The notes: generated by a model from the letters alone, not told the origin. DNA of 64,000 bases from Fistularia commersonii (GCA_037954325.1 JBBMNZ010000007.1:11283501-11347500), one strand, 5' to 3'. Shown: positions 42,425-56,089, counted from the stretch's first letter. Program-made: numbers and translations.

Positions 42425-44030
42425 TAGCAAGGACGGAATAAAAAATTTATTCATAATAGCAATGGGAGAGATGTGCAACAAACTTTGCAAATTAGCGTGT
42501 GCTAATTGAAAAAAAAAAAGGAAATAATGTGTGATATGCTTTTTGTTGAGACCATAAAGGGAATCTAGGGACTGGGCTTCAATCTGTGAGCCATTTGAGA
42601 AAAAGCACTGCGCAAGGAATTTGTCATCGCCAAAGATGTGTAAATTCCAATGGGTTTTGGAGTTGGGGCAAATGCGGTGGAGAAAAAGATCACCACTAAT
42701 GGGGATTGATACTAATTCCACCTCACATTTGGCGACTTTAGCCACTTCCAGAAATGCAAAGAAGATCAGTAAACCTAATTTACTGTTGAAACAACAATCC
42801 ACTCCAGGAGTTTTTCTCAATTGCGTTCAACTCTGAACTTGACGCACAGCTCATCTTCGGACAAGGATTCTCATTCCAGACTCCCTCGCCGGCACCCAAA
42901 GGCAGCATCTGCGCTCGTACGTCGGTGGAATCTGGAGATTTCTTGGTGGACTGAACGCACCCCTATACCCGCGAAACAGTAGAAGCAGCCAAACACGATA
43001 TAGTGTTGGAAACACAACAACAACAACAATAGCACGGGGGGAAGCTTTTAACACAAGAAATTGGACTGTTATTGCTATGTGACCTTTCCGCCTAGTCAAG
43101 ATGCACTCATCCAGTACACATCGGATTTATTCCACTCAGTAGTCCCGTGGCAAAGACAGGAATGATCAATAAGGCCCTCTTTTACTGCTTCACTTCACAA
43201 CTGTCTGCTGCAGTTCTGGAATACTTTTGACAAGCACACACGGTGAGGTAAACAAACTTGGAATGGCAAAGGTTGGTTTAGAGGGCCTGACTGGATGCTT
43301 ATTTGGAAAAAAAAAATCAAATTTTTACTCTTCCTACTCCATTTTTTAACTATCTGAATTTGTTTTCTATCCTTTTCAGCTGCTCTAACAGATAATTGGT
43401 ATTAGGGCACTCCTCCGCTGGTGTCAACACTTGTATCTTCTCCTTATAAAAAGACTACAGGGGAGATAATTCCTCCGCAACCTGCCTCTCTGTGCTCTTT
43501 TGGACAATTCCTCCACGAGAGGATGTCATGTGTGATTTGTACCACCTTATTCCAGGTTTCTTTTTTTTTTTTTTTGCATAGGGGGATTATCCAAACAGCG
43601 TAGCACTTGCTGTGAATGCAACCTGAGGCTTTAATGGTTTCTGACACACAAATACGGTTACATATTAAATCGGCGTTCTAGCAGAAACCATTCTCGCCCC
43701 CTAGTTTCTTCTGCGGCCTGTTCGACAAGATATGCATTCATCCGGTATGCGGTTTAGTGGCAAACTTGCAAAAGTAGATGGATTATAGAGGGAAGAGCCT
43801 GGACTGCTCTATGGCCATGCCAGAAATACAGCAACATTGAGAGGAAATAAAATGAAGGCAAAAGACACTGTATTTTGTTAGAAACATTCTCCAAATGAAA
43901 AAACAGCATTAATCTTATTAGCATTAGTTGATGAATTAAAGTTTTAGAACTGTGGATGTAATGTTCCTCTCCTGAAGTTGTTAAGCTCAAACAAAAGAAC
44001 ATTTTTGAATATTCTGGTCACACCATTTTT
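42425..44030. other. Unannotated DNA
   Basis: Minus-strand frames at 42820-42386 (144 codons) and 43099-42851 (82 codons) are open but match nothing I know. A short (CAA)n tract lies at 43014-43029 and a T-run at 43559-43575. The 43380-43560 part is repeat-poor and unique-looking. Confidence 0.35.
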
Positions 44031-44187
44031 GTAGCCCACCTTTAAACAAACACACAAACTTTACACCAAGTGGCGTTGTAGCGTGGCGGGTATCATGTGC
44101 AGTACATTGCGTTGCTTACATCTTTCATTGTTGTCATTGTTATAATCTCCTGTTGTAACACCGTTTTCGGATAAGTTAGCCCCTATT

Positions 44188-44343
44188 ATGGATCCCGAAA
44201 AGGTCAAAAGTGCTCGTGATTGGTGTAAAGAAGAAGTTAAGATAAATATTAAAGTCGATTTGAAGAAGGAAATAATATCTAAACGTGAGCATGGTGTTCA
44301 CGTAACAAATCTAGCTAAGCACTATGACAAGGCTAAGATGATG
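44188..44343 (+). pseudogene. Tigger transposase N-terminus, copy A
   Basis: The frame opens MDPEKVKSARDW and continues VDLKKEIISKREHGVHVTNL AKHYDKAK, a CENP-B/psq-type helix-turn-helix with the pattern KREI--K--GV-VTDLA-HYD. It is cut at 44343 where copy B's flanking text begins. The open frame continues to 44532 but across unrelated DNA. Confidence 0.7.
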
Positions 44344-44640
44344 CCAAGTAAATGGTCTCAACTTGTATTGCCCAAACACATAAAGCAATACAGTAGAACC
44401 CTGGCTTACAAACACCCCCAATCATGGATAAACTGGGGTGCGAACAGAGTTTTCGATCAAATTCTGAATCGCACAGTGAACAAGCCTCGGTGCAGACATA
44501 CACAAACAAACAGACTCATGGGCTTTTTGTAGCGCAGCAGCAGCCGTTTATGGTACTCCACATTGTTTGTATCGTTTATTGTTGTGTTCTCATGTTGTAA
44601 TGCTTTTTTGTGTGTTTTTTTCAGTAAGTTAGCCCTCATT

Positions 44641-44862
44641 ATGGCTACCAAAAAAGTTAAAAGCACTGGTTATAGTGATATTAAGAAGAAGTTAAAAATT
44701 ACAGTCAATCTGAAGAGGGAAATAAGAGCTAAAGGCAAGCGTCCTGTTTGTGTTACAGATCTAGTCAACCACTACGACATGTTTAAATCAACCATCTGTT
44801 CAACCCTGAAAAATAAAGATGCGCTAAGGACGGCTAATGTGACTAAAGAGGGGACTTTGTGA
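44641..44862 (+). pseudogene. Tigger transposase N-terminus, copy B
   Basis: The frame from ATG at 44641 reads MATKKVKSTGYSDIKKKLKI, then TVNLKREIRAKGKRPVCVTD and LVNHYDMFKSTICSTLKNKD. This is the N-terminal DNA-binding part of Tigger/jerky-like transposases, which bind the terminal repeats. The catalytic DDE region is absent: sequence after TVKEGTL-like text at 44862 has stops and the element ends within 330 bp. Confidence 0.75.
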
Positions 44863-45204
44863 AGGAAGAAAAGCTCTCAAGTCTTAGAAGATGTAGAAAA
44901 AATATGAAAGACAGCTTGCTGTAAATGGCATTAGTGAGTGTCTCACTTGCTTTTACTTTTGAATGCTGATTCAGTGAAGAAAACGCAGAGTACAGGTACT
45001 GGCAGGAGGAGAAAGAAACACCAGAAACATAGTCATAAATTAGGCTATCTTTAATTCCTTTCTGTTTTTGTCGACACAAATAAACCCATTAAAACTTTTC
45101 AAAAGAGTACAGCATGTTTTCTGGAGAATAGATCAATGGGATTTACATCGATTTCAATGGGAAAACTGAGTCAAAGAACTACTTCAATTAGTTCTGCCAT
45201 TTAT

Positions 45205-45335
45205 GATTTGTGTGTGAGAGTGATTGATGGTGTGTCTCAATATGAGACGAATGAGGGAATGAATATGTCTATATTTGGCCCTGTGACACCCAATGACGTC
45301 CAGAATAAGGCGTATAGATAATGTATGAATTAATT
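45205..45335 (+). mobile_element. V-SINE tail
   Basis: GTGAGAGTGATTGATGGTGT, GTCTCAATATGAGACGAATG, CCCTGTGACACCCAATGACG and GTATAGATAATGTATGAATT are the V-SINE 3' half. The conserved core is missing. Confidence 0.65.
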
Positions 45336-45339
45336 TGTT

Positions 45340-45845
45340 TTTTCATATAAAAGCAGGGGCGAATTGAGTAAACTTGGCAACTGGTCTAACTGAAGAGGAC
45401 ACCTTTGTTGACTGTGCAGCCACCGGGCAGTTAAATGAATCTTAACAGTCTGACGTCCCCCCTCCTCCCCTCTCGAATGCTGTGTTTGTACGGTTGTTCA
45501 ACAAGCTACGGCGCAGGATAAGACCAAAAATGTAGTTGTCAGTGAGATAAGGGGGAGAGTGCAGTGGGAAAATGCCACGTATCTCTTTCAACGTTCTGCC
45601 TGTGGGAGAACGTTCAGGGTGCAACCACGCACAAACATTTTAGGAAATAACACCAAGGAAAGTCTTGCAGCTAAAATCAAATCTCAGTAAAGACAATATA
45701 ATTTATGAAACATCTTTGGACCGATGTTAGCGCTCTACATGCTAATGGCCATTAGCGTCATCAGTGTGAGTTCCACATTTGCTCTGGGTGTTGAAAAGGT
45801 CCCTCCTCATTAAAGTAGCACTTGCTTTTGATGTATACTTGCTTG
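45340..45845. other. Unannotated DNA with a short hairpin
   Basis: A perfect inverted repeat, AACGTTCT (45590-45597) and AGAACGTT (45607-45614), is separated by 9 bp. No gene is recognised. Confidence 0.4.
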
Positions 45846-45847
45846 CT

Positions 45848-47271
<1,424 letters not shown>

Positions 47272-47325
<54 letters not shown>
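47272..47325. repeat. (TA)n microsatellite
   Basis: A TA tract of about 53 bp. Confidence 0.97.
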
Positions 47326-47329
47326 TTTA

Positions 47330-49385
47330 TTTTTATTTATTTTTTGGATTAAACTAACCATAATTGGAAACACAACACAGGCACTAGGGGTGTATTTGCA
47401 AGGAAAACATTATAACATTAAATTGTGTTCAACTTGACGAGCATTTCTAGGTTCACATATTAGAGATATCTTTGGATTTGGTTTTTTTTTTCTAATTTAA
47501 ATTTCGTTTTATTAAATAAAACTTTTATTTATTGTCTAATGGTGCAAACAAGTTATTTAAACTTAAAAACTTACAAACTAAGGAGAGTGTCAGGGGACAA
47601 AAGTAAAAGAAATAAATATACAGGTTTATTAAAAATACAAGCACATTCTCTACTAGAGCAATAACTCCACCAGCCCTGTGTGCAATCTTCCAAAATAGGG
47701 GAAATCCTAACAATATCTCACCATGCCTGGCCTCCTGCATATCCAACATATATACTATGCATATATTTATACAAATAAATGGTTTAATACCTACATTAAT
47801 ACTTCTGCCCTTGTCTGCATTACTCTTCCAAAATATGTATATACAATGTATATTTAGGCCATGTGCACCTTTGTTTTTGTTATTGTGTTTGTGTTGGCAA
47901 AAGACAGCAGTGTGTGTGTGTGAACACTTTACCATAACAACATAGCTTTTCTGTTTAATTACACTGCTATTTCGTGTCGATACTGAATTCAGATTGAAAT
48001 GCATTTTGCATTTTGAGGATTGCAGCCATTTCTTCCTTCACAGTCATTCAGCATTTCAGAGTGTAGCTGCAGCACTTGTATGCTTTCCTCATTATGAGTT
48101 TAATATTTTTATTCAATATTTCTATCAGAGTCTCATTGGTAAAACATTTTGCCACTGTTTCTCAATCATGAGTCATACTCAACACATTTCTAACCAGCTG
48201 TGGGCAAACACTTCCGGCTATCACTGTTGAAGCAATTTATACATTTGCATTTATTTTTGAGCCACATTATTATACAAGTGTTTGTCTGGCCTCTATATGC
48301 CCAAGGTGTTAGTCCAGGATTTTCAAATACATTTCCTGGGATAAATTATCTTGGTGGCATTGTGAGGTTAGCGAGATACAGTCGGCTCTTGTGCCTCGGG
48401 GCCCCCGCCACACAGGCAAAATTATATTTCATAACGTGGAGTCTGACAGAATGACATCCGACACGATTTCCATAGTTTTCGTCTTCCACTGCGGGATGAG
48501 AAGAGGTGGCCAGAGGAGTGTTCGCATAAGCCATTTCATCTGTTTGATCAATCTACAGGCCTCTCTTGAATATATCCTTCAATGCATGCTAAAGCATGAT
48601 TCTAGATTATCACGGTAATCCAATATCGTACATGTCCCCCATGTTAAATTGTGTCACACACAGAATGATAGTTTGAGGTCCGCCAGCATATAAAGGGAAT
48701 CCGGTCCGAGGGGGGAACAGAGCTGTTTGTTTAGGGAACAGTGCTCGTGGCCCAAGGGTATGGAGCAAATGTGTATTTGACGCTTTTGTGTTTTCTTTGC
48801 ACGGTGGCGACACCGGATGTTACGGTTTACAAGGATGTGTTAAAAGCAGGAACTCTAAAGGTTAGAGGAGCAGAGCACAAAGTGCAAAGAATTTCTCTTA
48901 TCTTCAAAACCAGAAAAATGAAATAAAAAAAATAAATAACGCCTGATTCAGATGGTCCTTCTGCTATGTCCTTTGTAAGAACTCACAGGAAGTTCAAGTG
49001 AGCTCTGGAGAGGACCGAGTTCTGGCAAGGTCCCTGTACTGTTTACTAAGAAAAAAAATCGAAAGGAGATCATTTCCCTGACGATAAACATTTATTTTAT
49101 TTTTTACATTTTTCTTCATCTTTTCAGCCAGATCATCTATCACCCCAAGGCACTTCTTCTCACTTCTGATCCAGGCACTCCAGCAAGCCCCCAAAGGTTA
49201 AGTTACATTTCAAATCCCATGTTAATTACAGTAACTTTGCAGTGGTAATGGAGAAATTCTAACTTTTATGGCAATTATTCATACATTTTTATTCAAAAGA
49301 GCATGCTCTGTAGGCTACCCTCTTCGTTTGATATAAGGTGTGAAAATCATTATGAAAAGACTATCAGGGGAGGTGATCCATAAGC
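47330..49385. other. Unannotated DNA, partly repeat-poor
   Basis: The 48370-48560 and 48610-48900 parts look unique. The open frame at 47525-48004 (minus, 159 codons) is AT-driven and Ile/Phe/Ser-rich, with no family similarity. Confidence 0.35.
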
Positions 49386-49389
49386 TTAT

Positions 49390-49925
49390 ATATAGCGCTA
49401 GGTTAGCCCATAGTTATGCCACCATAGGGTTACTCTGCTGGGAGACATACCATAATGTATTTCTCTCCTTCCTACCCTGTCCTGCACTCACATCCCTTCA
49501 TCAATGCACAATAGGAACCTCATATCTTCTCCTGAGTCCCTGGGCTCTCACATTTCGCAGGTCGCCATGGGGCATGGCTTGATCTACTGCAGCGGTCCTG
49601 CCAGGCATGCACAAGTTATTATTTTTCTGAATATTAAAGCATCTATTAATAGCAACTATTAGCATCTAGCTATAGTGTGACTGTTATTCTTAAAAAGAGA
49701 TCATTTGCACAACCCCCCACTTCTCCATCACACTAATACTTTGCATCTCTTTCTACCCCCAACCTGTCGAGGCAGATGGCCGCCAACACTGAGCTTGGAT
49801 CTGTCACAGGCTTCTGCAGTGAAAGGCAGTTGTTTCCTTGCCGCCGTCGCTGAGGGCTTCTCATGGGGGGAATGTTGGGTTTCTGTAAATGATTTTAAAG
49901 CGTGTGGTGGAGATCTGCTATATCC
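49390..49925 (+). repeat. Old unclassified interspersed repeat, copy B
   Basis: It is colinear with 1800-2190. Matching blocks include ACCATAATGTATTTCTC, CTCATATCTTCTCCTGAGTC, GGGGCATGGCTTGATC, GAGGCAGATGGCCGCC, CTTGGATCTGTCACAGGCTT, AAGGCAGTTGTTTCCTTGCC and ATTTTAAAGCGTGTGGTGGA. Copy B has about 140 bp extra in the middle (about 49600-49740). Confidence 0.65.
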
Positions 49926-49929
49926 ATAA

Positions 49930-51895
49930 ATAAAAATTCGACTTGACAAATACTGTCAGAATGCATCCTATCAGTTTATCATTTCTTTGTCCGAGGAAAA
50001 AAAGTGTTTCGGACCACTGAAATCCTCACTGCCGACAGAAGAAGCGTTACATTTCCTTTTTCTGTATCTTTCATATGTTTTGACTGAGTTTCAAAAGGCA
50101 CTGACCACGCACACACAAAGTAAATGTGTTAAGTTAAAATGTCTTTCCTAAATCATATTCAGCACATACCTCAGAGGCCGTGTTATGAGGCAAGTCTCGG
50201 AAATAGCAAGATAAGCCAGTTTTCCATCTTGAAAAGTACACATTGGAGCGCCCCTGTAAAATATAAAAGCTCTTTAAGGTAGGAAAAGCAGACTGGCGTT
50301 CACACTTAAAAGCTGACTGCCATCAGTTTAATTTTACGTCGTGAGAAAAGTTTTTTCCTCCCTGACTTCCTCATCTACCTGAATCTCAGGATCCGCAGAT
50401 CGGGAGGTCGCTCCTTTCAATGACCCATTTTGCGTCACGTGATGGCATGCAAAAAAAAATTGATTATTTGAAGAAATCCTCGGTGTGGCTACAGATAACA
50501 TGGTACCTGGTTATCCTGGTGGATTACATGGGTTTGATGTGTGCATAATGAGAGCAGGTTATAAAAAATAAGTGTGCTTTACCAGCAACCCAAATCTCAT
50601 ATATACATTGACCCATATTCTCCTACCCCCACTATATCAGTATATAATGCTGCTGGTGAAAATCTCACAATAACCTTCAACCATCCTTCATCAATGATTG
50701 AAGTCATTGGGTTTCAACTTCCATCCATATAATTTCAACAGTCTTGTTTATATCTGTCAACCTGATTTCAATCAATTCCATTTAAAGCGGTTGTTTTATC
50801 TCCCCGAGGGGCAATTAAAAGGTACGGAGGGCCCAAAAAACACAGGACATGGACGTGAACATGACAAAACAAGCAACATAAATGTTGTCATCACCACATT
50901 CACCGTCATCCTCACCATTCTCAGCAGTTGTTTTTGGACAGAATAGTACTAAGAACTGTCCAGTTTGAATTTTGATCCAGGAACTAGCCTACTCCAGGGG
51001 AACTGTGGCGTTTTGCATTCTCAAAGGCAGTAAGGGATGCATGTATCTGCAATGTCTATTCAACAACCAACCACTGCAAAGAAGAGAAGAGTGCTGCATG
51101 GTGAATATAATAACCCTAAAATGGACCATCAAACAGCTCTGCGGAATGACAAACCCTTTTGTTAGCTATCTCCGCACTCATTTTGGCAAAAATTCATCTG
51201 GGCCCCTTCGTCACTCGAATTTTTCCCTTATTCTGTCCATTTTTTCTTGCAAGAAAACAGCCAACCAGCGACCACAAAGACATGTAAAAAGTGTCTGGTG
51301 AAGGGCGTGATTTATGTGTTCCACCAATCACCAAGCATCTACTTCATAAGCGTTCATATGGAACCGTTAAAAAAAAATGGTTCTAGGCACTGAGGACCAT
51401 TGCTCCCAGTTCCTATGCTGCCCAAATACACACAGAAATAGTCAAATTCTAAGTTTCTGGGAAATGCAAGAAGCTCCTTTGGTGCGAAGGCGGCTAATAT
51501 GTAGACCGACAAGTGCAAAGTATCTAAAAAAAATGGTGTGAGATCTGGAGCCATCATGACAGTAAAATATATTTTATTTGGGGCTTTTTGGGGAGAGGGG
51601 GGAGTCTTCAAAGATAAATCACTCTCCGCTATGATTTCACATTTAGTTGAGGATATTATGAGACCTCTGCTTTACTCAAACCCCCTAAATATCGTATTTC
51701 TCCCTGCCTCAAAGATAAGAGGATATGTATTCGATCTCCTGCTCGGTAGCTTTTTCAAAGTGCAATCTCGCTCCCTTTTTTTCATTAACTGACAGATATC
51801 ATTAATCAGCCGGGGAGAAGTGACTCAGCCTAAGATTAGATGTCTGGACATTGAATTACACAAGCTAAAAATTGACCACTGGGGACATGACTGTG
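49930..51895. other. Unannotated DNA
   Basis: A short TTATCTCCCCGAGGGGCAAT at 50788 may be a LINE-end relic. The 51600-51840 part is repeat-free. I call no gene. Confidence 0.35.
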
Positions 51896-51899
51896 TATA

Positions 51900-52060
51900 A
51901 AGGCTGAACATAAGCTGTAACATTTCAATATGGTTCATTTTGATTCTTATATAAATGCAATTTGCCTTTTCCATGCCTCTTTTAATCTATTTTGTTGCTC
52001 TGTACCTGTGACATGTGCAATGACAAGAAAGTAACTTGACAGTAAAGTCAAGTTTCACTC
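51900..52060 (+). mobile_element. LINE 3' end relic
   Basis: TGCTCTGTACCTGTGACATG, GTGCAATGACAAGAAAGTAA and CTTGACAGTAAAGTCAAG resemble the GCAATGACAATAAAGTC end of fish L2/Rex1-type LINEs. Only the 3' UTR is left. Confidence 0.5.
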
Positions 52061-52064
52061 AATG

Positions 52065-52335
52065 CTCAAAATTTCAGATAAACATCCAGCAACATAATGA
52101 TAAAGCTATCGTCCTTTTGGATGTCAATTTGGGGTTTAAAATCAAAATTCACTTTCGTGTAATTGTGTCTTAAATAAGATCAAGTTTTTTTATTAATTTA
52201 ATTTCATGTCGCAGATTTTTCTCCCCCAAGAGTTTCATCTTGTTGGACTACACTAGGCTCAACACTTTGATTTTGGAGTGTATTGTCAACCACTCCGGCA
52301 AATCTGTGATATTTTTGTTGAACTGAATGCTGTCT
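52065..52335. other. Unannotated DNA
   Basis: AT-rich and unremarkable. No gene or element is recognised. Confidence 0.35.
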
Positions 52336-52337
52336 TG

Positions 52338-52655
52338 CAGTATTCATTCATTATTATCTGTGCAGCATATGTGCACTGAGGGTCATGACAGGGGCTGAAT
52401 CCTATACCAACTTACATTGGGCGATAGGCGGGGTTCACCATGGATTGGTCGGCAGCCAATCACTGGGCCACATATAGAGACATATAACCATTCACGCTCT
52501 CATTCTTAGTCTTGGCATTCAGTGTCTTCAATGAACACACTGGAAGGTTTTGGACTGTAAGAGGAATGTGGTATGTTCATTCGAGACCCTAAATTGTCTG
52601 GATGTGATTAAAGCGTGAATAGTTGTTTGTCTCCATATGTGGTGTTGTGCCAAAT
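52338..52655. mobile_element. Opposed V-SINE pieces
   Basis: The first part (52338-52570) is minus-strand V-SINE: GGCGGGGTTCACCATGGATT, GGTCGGCAGCCAATCACTGG, CATATAGAGACATATAACCA and GGTTTTGGACTGTAAGAGG. The second part (52572-52655) is plus-strand V-SINE middle: GAGACCCTAAATTGTCTGGA and GTGAATAGTTGTTTGTCTCC. They meet near 52571, giving a small inverted repeat. Confidence 0.75.
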
Positions 52656-52747
52656 TCTGCATGCACATTTATATTCTTTGCACAAGACCAACTTTTGGGA
52701 AGGTAGCTGTGCGTTTGCAACATGTAAGGCCTCTGTATAATCAGGTA

Positions 52748-53321
52748 TGTTAGAATGGCCTCATTATACGATGACCCAAGTAAAACAGCCTGAGAGGATG
52801 CATACGTGCTTACATACCTGTCCCGAGAGACATACCCTGAACGGAGGAACGACTAAGATAAACACCAGGCTCAGAAAGGTCAGATTGGGGAGATGGTCAA
52901 AAAGATAGACACCAATGTAATGATAATCCTGAGTGATATGGTTGGCAAAAGGGAAAAAGAGCAGAACTTTAGACTCCATTAAAATCACAAGGAAAAGGGA
53001 AGATAAGGATGCCAATAAAACCACTTGGGATGGAAGCAAAGTGGAAAAAGGGGAGGTCGAACCAATGCCAAAGCAATACCTTACACATCTACATCTTTCG
53101 GTATAAAAAGGGGTGGTTTGTTGTGAAAAATTAGTTGTTTGGCAGGATAACTTAGCCTCTGAGTTTGCTCATGAGTAAATAAAGCTCTCTGATTCTTAAA
53201 TTCTGCTAGGACTCTTGGGCTCATTGGACTCTGCGTTTCCATCTCCCTCTTTTCAAAGACAAAACTCTTTAACAGCTTAACGAACTGTCTTTGTCTCAGA
53301 GAAAAAGGGGCCTGACAAACA
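52748..53321 (+). mobile_element. Retrovirus-like LTR
   Basis: The 574 bp segment starts TGTTAG and ends ACAAACA. It has a TATA box (GTATAAAAAGG at 53099) and a polyadenylation signal (AATAAAGCTCTCTGATTC at 53177) at the spacing expected for U3-R-U5. After two or three bases comes TGGGGGTTACAAC at 53324, a possible primer-binding site with the TGGGGG start known from retroviruses that use tRNA-Pro. About 110 bp of leader-like DNA follows and then a V-SINE, so no coding region remains. It is an old, defective remnant. Confidence 0.55.
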
Positions 53322-53431
53322 TTGTGGGGGTTACAACTTAAAGTCGAGGGCCTGACCCAGTCCCCGGCTAACCCTCTCCCCATCGAGGGCCCACGATCTG
53401 ACCCGAAATTAAACACCCCAGTGGCCCTATG

Positions 53432-53515
53432 ATCGTCTGACGCCTAATGACAGCTGGGACAGGCTCCTTAAGTGCAGCATAAGCAGTATAGATAAGGAAT
53501 TAATGAATTGGTTAT
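53432..53515 (+). mobile_element. V-SINE tail
   Basis: CTGACGCCTAATGACAGCTG, GGACAGGCTCCTTAAGTGCA and GCAGTATAGATAAGGAATTAAT form the terminal module of a V-SINE directly after the LTR leader. Confidence 0.7.
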
Positions 53516-53519
53516 AATA

Positions 53520-55220
53520 ATCCTCATCATAATCATTATAATGAAAATGCATGTAACAAAAAGGACTCTAAAAAGACTATTTAGAATATTTTTTTCCCAA
53601 TGTGGAGACTGATGAGAGATGAGAAATCATGATAGAGACATGCTAACACAACGCTCAAAAAAGAAAAGTTTAATTTTCACCTGTAGCACGGAGAGTATAT
53701 TTGGCCGCATGGAAATAAGAGGTAAGAAAGGAAGAGGTGTGTTTATGTATGCCCTTGTGTGTACCTGAGTGTATGTGTGTATGTGTGTGCATCTGCAGTG
53801 CTGCAGCAGGGAAAGCTTTACACTATATTTGATCACGATCATTAGGTGAGGCCGAGGCGATAGCATGCACGACTTGCAGGAGAGCGGCAGTTGTTTATCT
53901 GCTTGCACAGCAGACAGCAATAAATAAATGAAGAGTGAGTAACTCCCGAGGGAGTGTCGGGACTCATGCTGGTATTTGCTGACTGGTTTCGTCATGGTCA
54001 TGTTGGCTTGCCCCTGCAGTTTTTCGTTTTTTTTTTTAACACAACCGGTGTTTTGTTTTGTTTTGTACTTTTCTGTCACATTTCATTTGCCTATCAATCA
54101 TGCCAAAGAGTCCGCCTGTATTAATTCCTCTGTCGTTTTCCCCTCTCTCTGCTTGTATGCCCGCCGTTGCAGCATCCTCCCAATTTGTGAAATGTTCTGT
54201 GAAAAAAAAAATTATAACAATAATAAATATTCTCTTCATTGGGAAACTGTTTCGGTAGACATTTATCTCCTGTGTCACGGCTCATGCACCTAGCAGTCCA
54301 ATATGGTGTCAGGACGCATCACTGCACTGGACAGACTTACAAGCACCGGAGAGATGGAGAGCTTATTCTTCACATTTGATTCATATGACACAGAGTAACA
54401 TGATTAACACAAGTGCCGTGTCAACACCGGGGTAAGAAAACGGCAGCAGGAAGGGTAAGTGCAGCATACTTAGCAAAAAACGTTAAATTTAACATATACC
54501 GGTACAACGATAAAGACACTCCCTCTCTGCGCACAAACATTCTTCTTTACAATTACTAGCGAAGTGGTGGAGCTGATGAGGATGCCTCTGGGACGTCAAA
54601 CACCGAGGCCTATTGAGTTGTAGCCCCCACCCCATGCCCCATTACTGTTAAGCTTTGCATATTCCCAATCCTTATTGTCTACAATTAATGAGTTTCTCTC
54701 GCACGAAGAAACTTGCAAATAGGGATTTCCTGGTTTGAAGTCCGCAATTACAGAAAAGGCAAACAGATATGAAACCCTAATTATAAGCTATCATTATTGC
54801 CTTAGCTACTGCTTTTTAGCTGACTTGGTACGTATGTATGGTTAGGAAGACCGTGAGAAATACTGTATATTGCCTGCATGAGATACAGCATATTCAAGCC
54901 GAAGTAGTTTATTCTCATCTGCAGAAAGTAAAAGACGCACTTGTGCTTTTTTGCTATTGAAGAGAAAGTGATGACACGGGCCCGTAAGGTGACAGAAGGT
55001 TAAAAAAATAAACAGAAAACAGTTGAATCGAGTGAAATGACAAAACCGATTCAGTGTCACGTGACCTTGCCAAATGCGATTCTGCAACAAACACAAAAAG
55101 TGGCATTGTTGTGGAAATATAACACGACGGCAGGAAGCAAAAAAAACAACACAGGCCAGCGCTCCGTCACGCTCGCATTCACTTGCATCCCAAAATAACA
55201 AACTAATTTTTTTTTTTACG
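53520..55220. other. Unannotated DNA
   Basis: Short imperfect TG at 53756-53788 and a T-run at 54029. The 54540-54830 part is repeat-poor. Minus and plus frames of 100-150 codons are present at 53627-54300 but resemble no family. Confidence 0.35.
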
Positions 55221-55224
55221 TCAG

Positions 55225-55640
55225 CCGAGTCATTGTAGTTAACCTGATTTGATTTTGTATCAGGTTAAATGTGCAGGCTCTGTTGCGAGCCGCCTTGATC
55301 ATAAAAAAAAGCAAAGCTTAGCGAGCAAAACTAATTTTCCAGAGGATAAAACACAGTCTTGCTGACAGAATCAATGCTCTTCTTCCAAACTGGCATGATT
55401 GTGTTTGCGCTCCGGGTATCTTAGCCTCCTTTTCCACCATTCAAATGAAGGGATGTTGTCTATCAGAGAGTATCAACCCCCAGCCATTGCATCTTCTGCT
55501 GCGCCGGGCACCACATTCAGGCACTTACACCCAATCAAATTCATGCTTAGGAAGACAGCGCTCAGATGTTACTTTTTTTTTGTGAAACAATGGAGCCATC
55601 CAACTCGCGGCGTACTTTCTTTCACTTCAATGTCATCCGC
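55225..55640. promoter_or_regulatory. Candidate conserved noncoding block
   Basis: Repeat-free, GC-balanced DNA with a nearby pair of the word CAGGTTAA / TTAACCTG (55239-55267), which makes a small inverted repeat, and with GCCATTGCATCTTCTGCTGC further on. The texture is enhancer-like. Low confidence without conservation data. Confidence 0.2.
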
Positions 55641-55644
55641 CGGC

Positions 55645-56080
55645 AGATTTCCCCTCGGTTTTAACTGATTTGTAAATGCTGCACTTTGCCCCTTTTGTTC
55701 CGCTTACAATGTGCTTTTGAAAAAAAATGGAGAAAAATAATAAGCTCTGTTCCCTTTTATCCCACACCGTGCCACTCAGTGCACCTGGGAAAGTGTAGTC
55801 CTTGCATGATAAGAGAATTATTGAAAGAGAAGACACATATAATTCACTTTATTATTTCATTATTTTCTTGCTATTCAGAGCCGCGGATTCATGCCATTCT
55901 AATTGTGTTTTGGAGGGATGTCTAGCTGTACATCTATAAAGACATCCTTTAGCATCACTTATACTTGGATAGAAGCTGTAAAGTTGATCATAAATCTTGC
56001 GTAATGGATGTATACTTATTCATCATTCATCCAGCTGTACTGATCTCATGAAAACTTTTAAGCGTAGTGCGGTAGTGAAT
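55645..56080. other. Unannotated DNA
   Basis: No gene or repeat is recognised up to the hAT insertion site. Confidence 0.35.
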
Positions 56081-56089
56081 CTTACAACA

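Larger units (their letters stand above)
44035..45195 (+). mobile_element. Two overlapping Tigger-type transposon relics
   Basis: Copy A (about 44035-44345) holds an upstream region and the start of a transposase, then stops abruptly. Copy B starts at 44391 with CAGTAGAACCCTGGCTTAC after a TA and carries the same upstream text and start codon context (TTAGCCCTCATT-ATGG) at 44620-44641. It ends with AAAAGAGTACAGCATGTTTT and a degraded right end near 45195. The copy at 57693-60031 has the same right-hand text with a preserved terminal repeat. Confidence 0.75.

Noticed and set aside
42386..42820. 144-codon minus-strand frame
   Set aside because: Part overlaps a LINE 3' tail and the rest has no recognisable similarity; left as unannotated.
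44343..44532. Apparent continuation of the Tigger frame from 44188 to 44532
   Set aside because: Past 44343 the frame crosses the flank and terminal repeat of a second Tigger copy, so the fusion is accidental.
47525..48004. 159-codon minus-strand frame with hydrophobic stretches
   Set aside because: AT-rich DNA gives Ile/Phe-rich text by chance; no domain or signal sequence is convincing.
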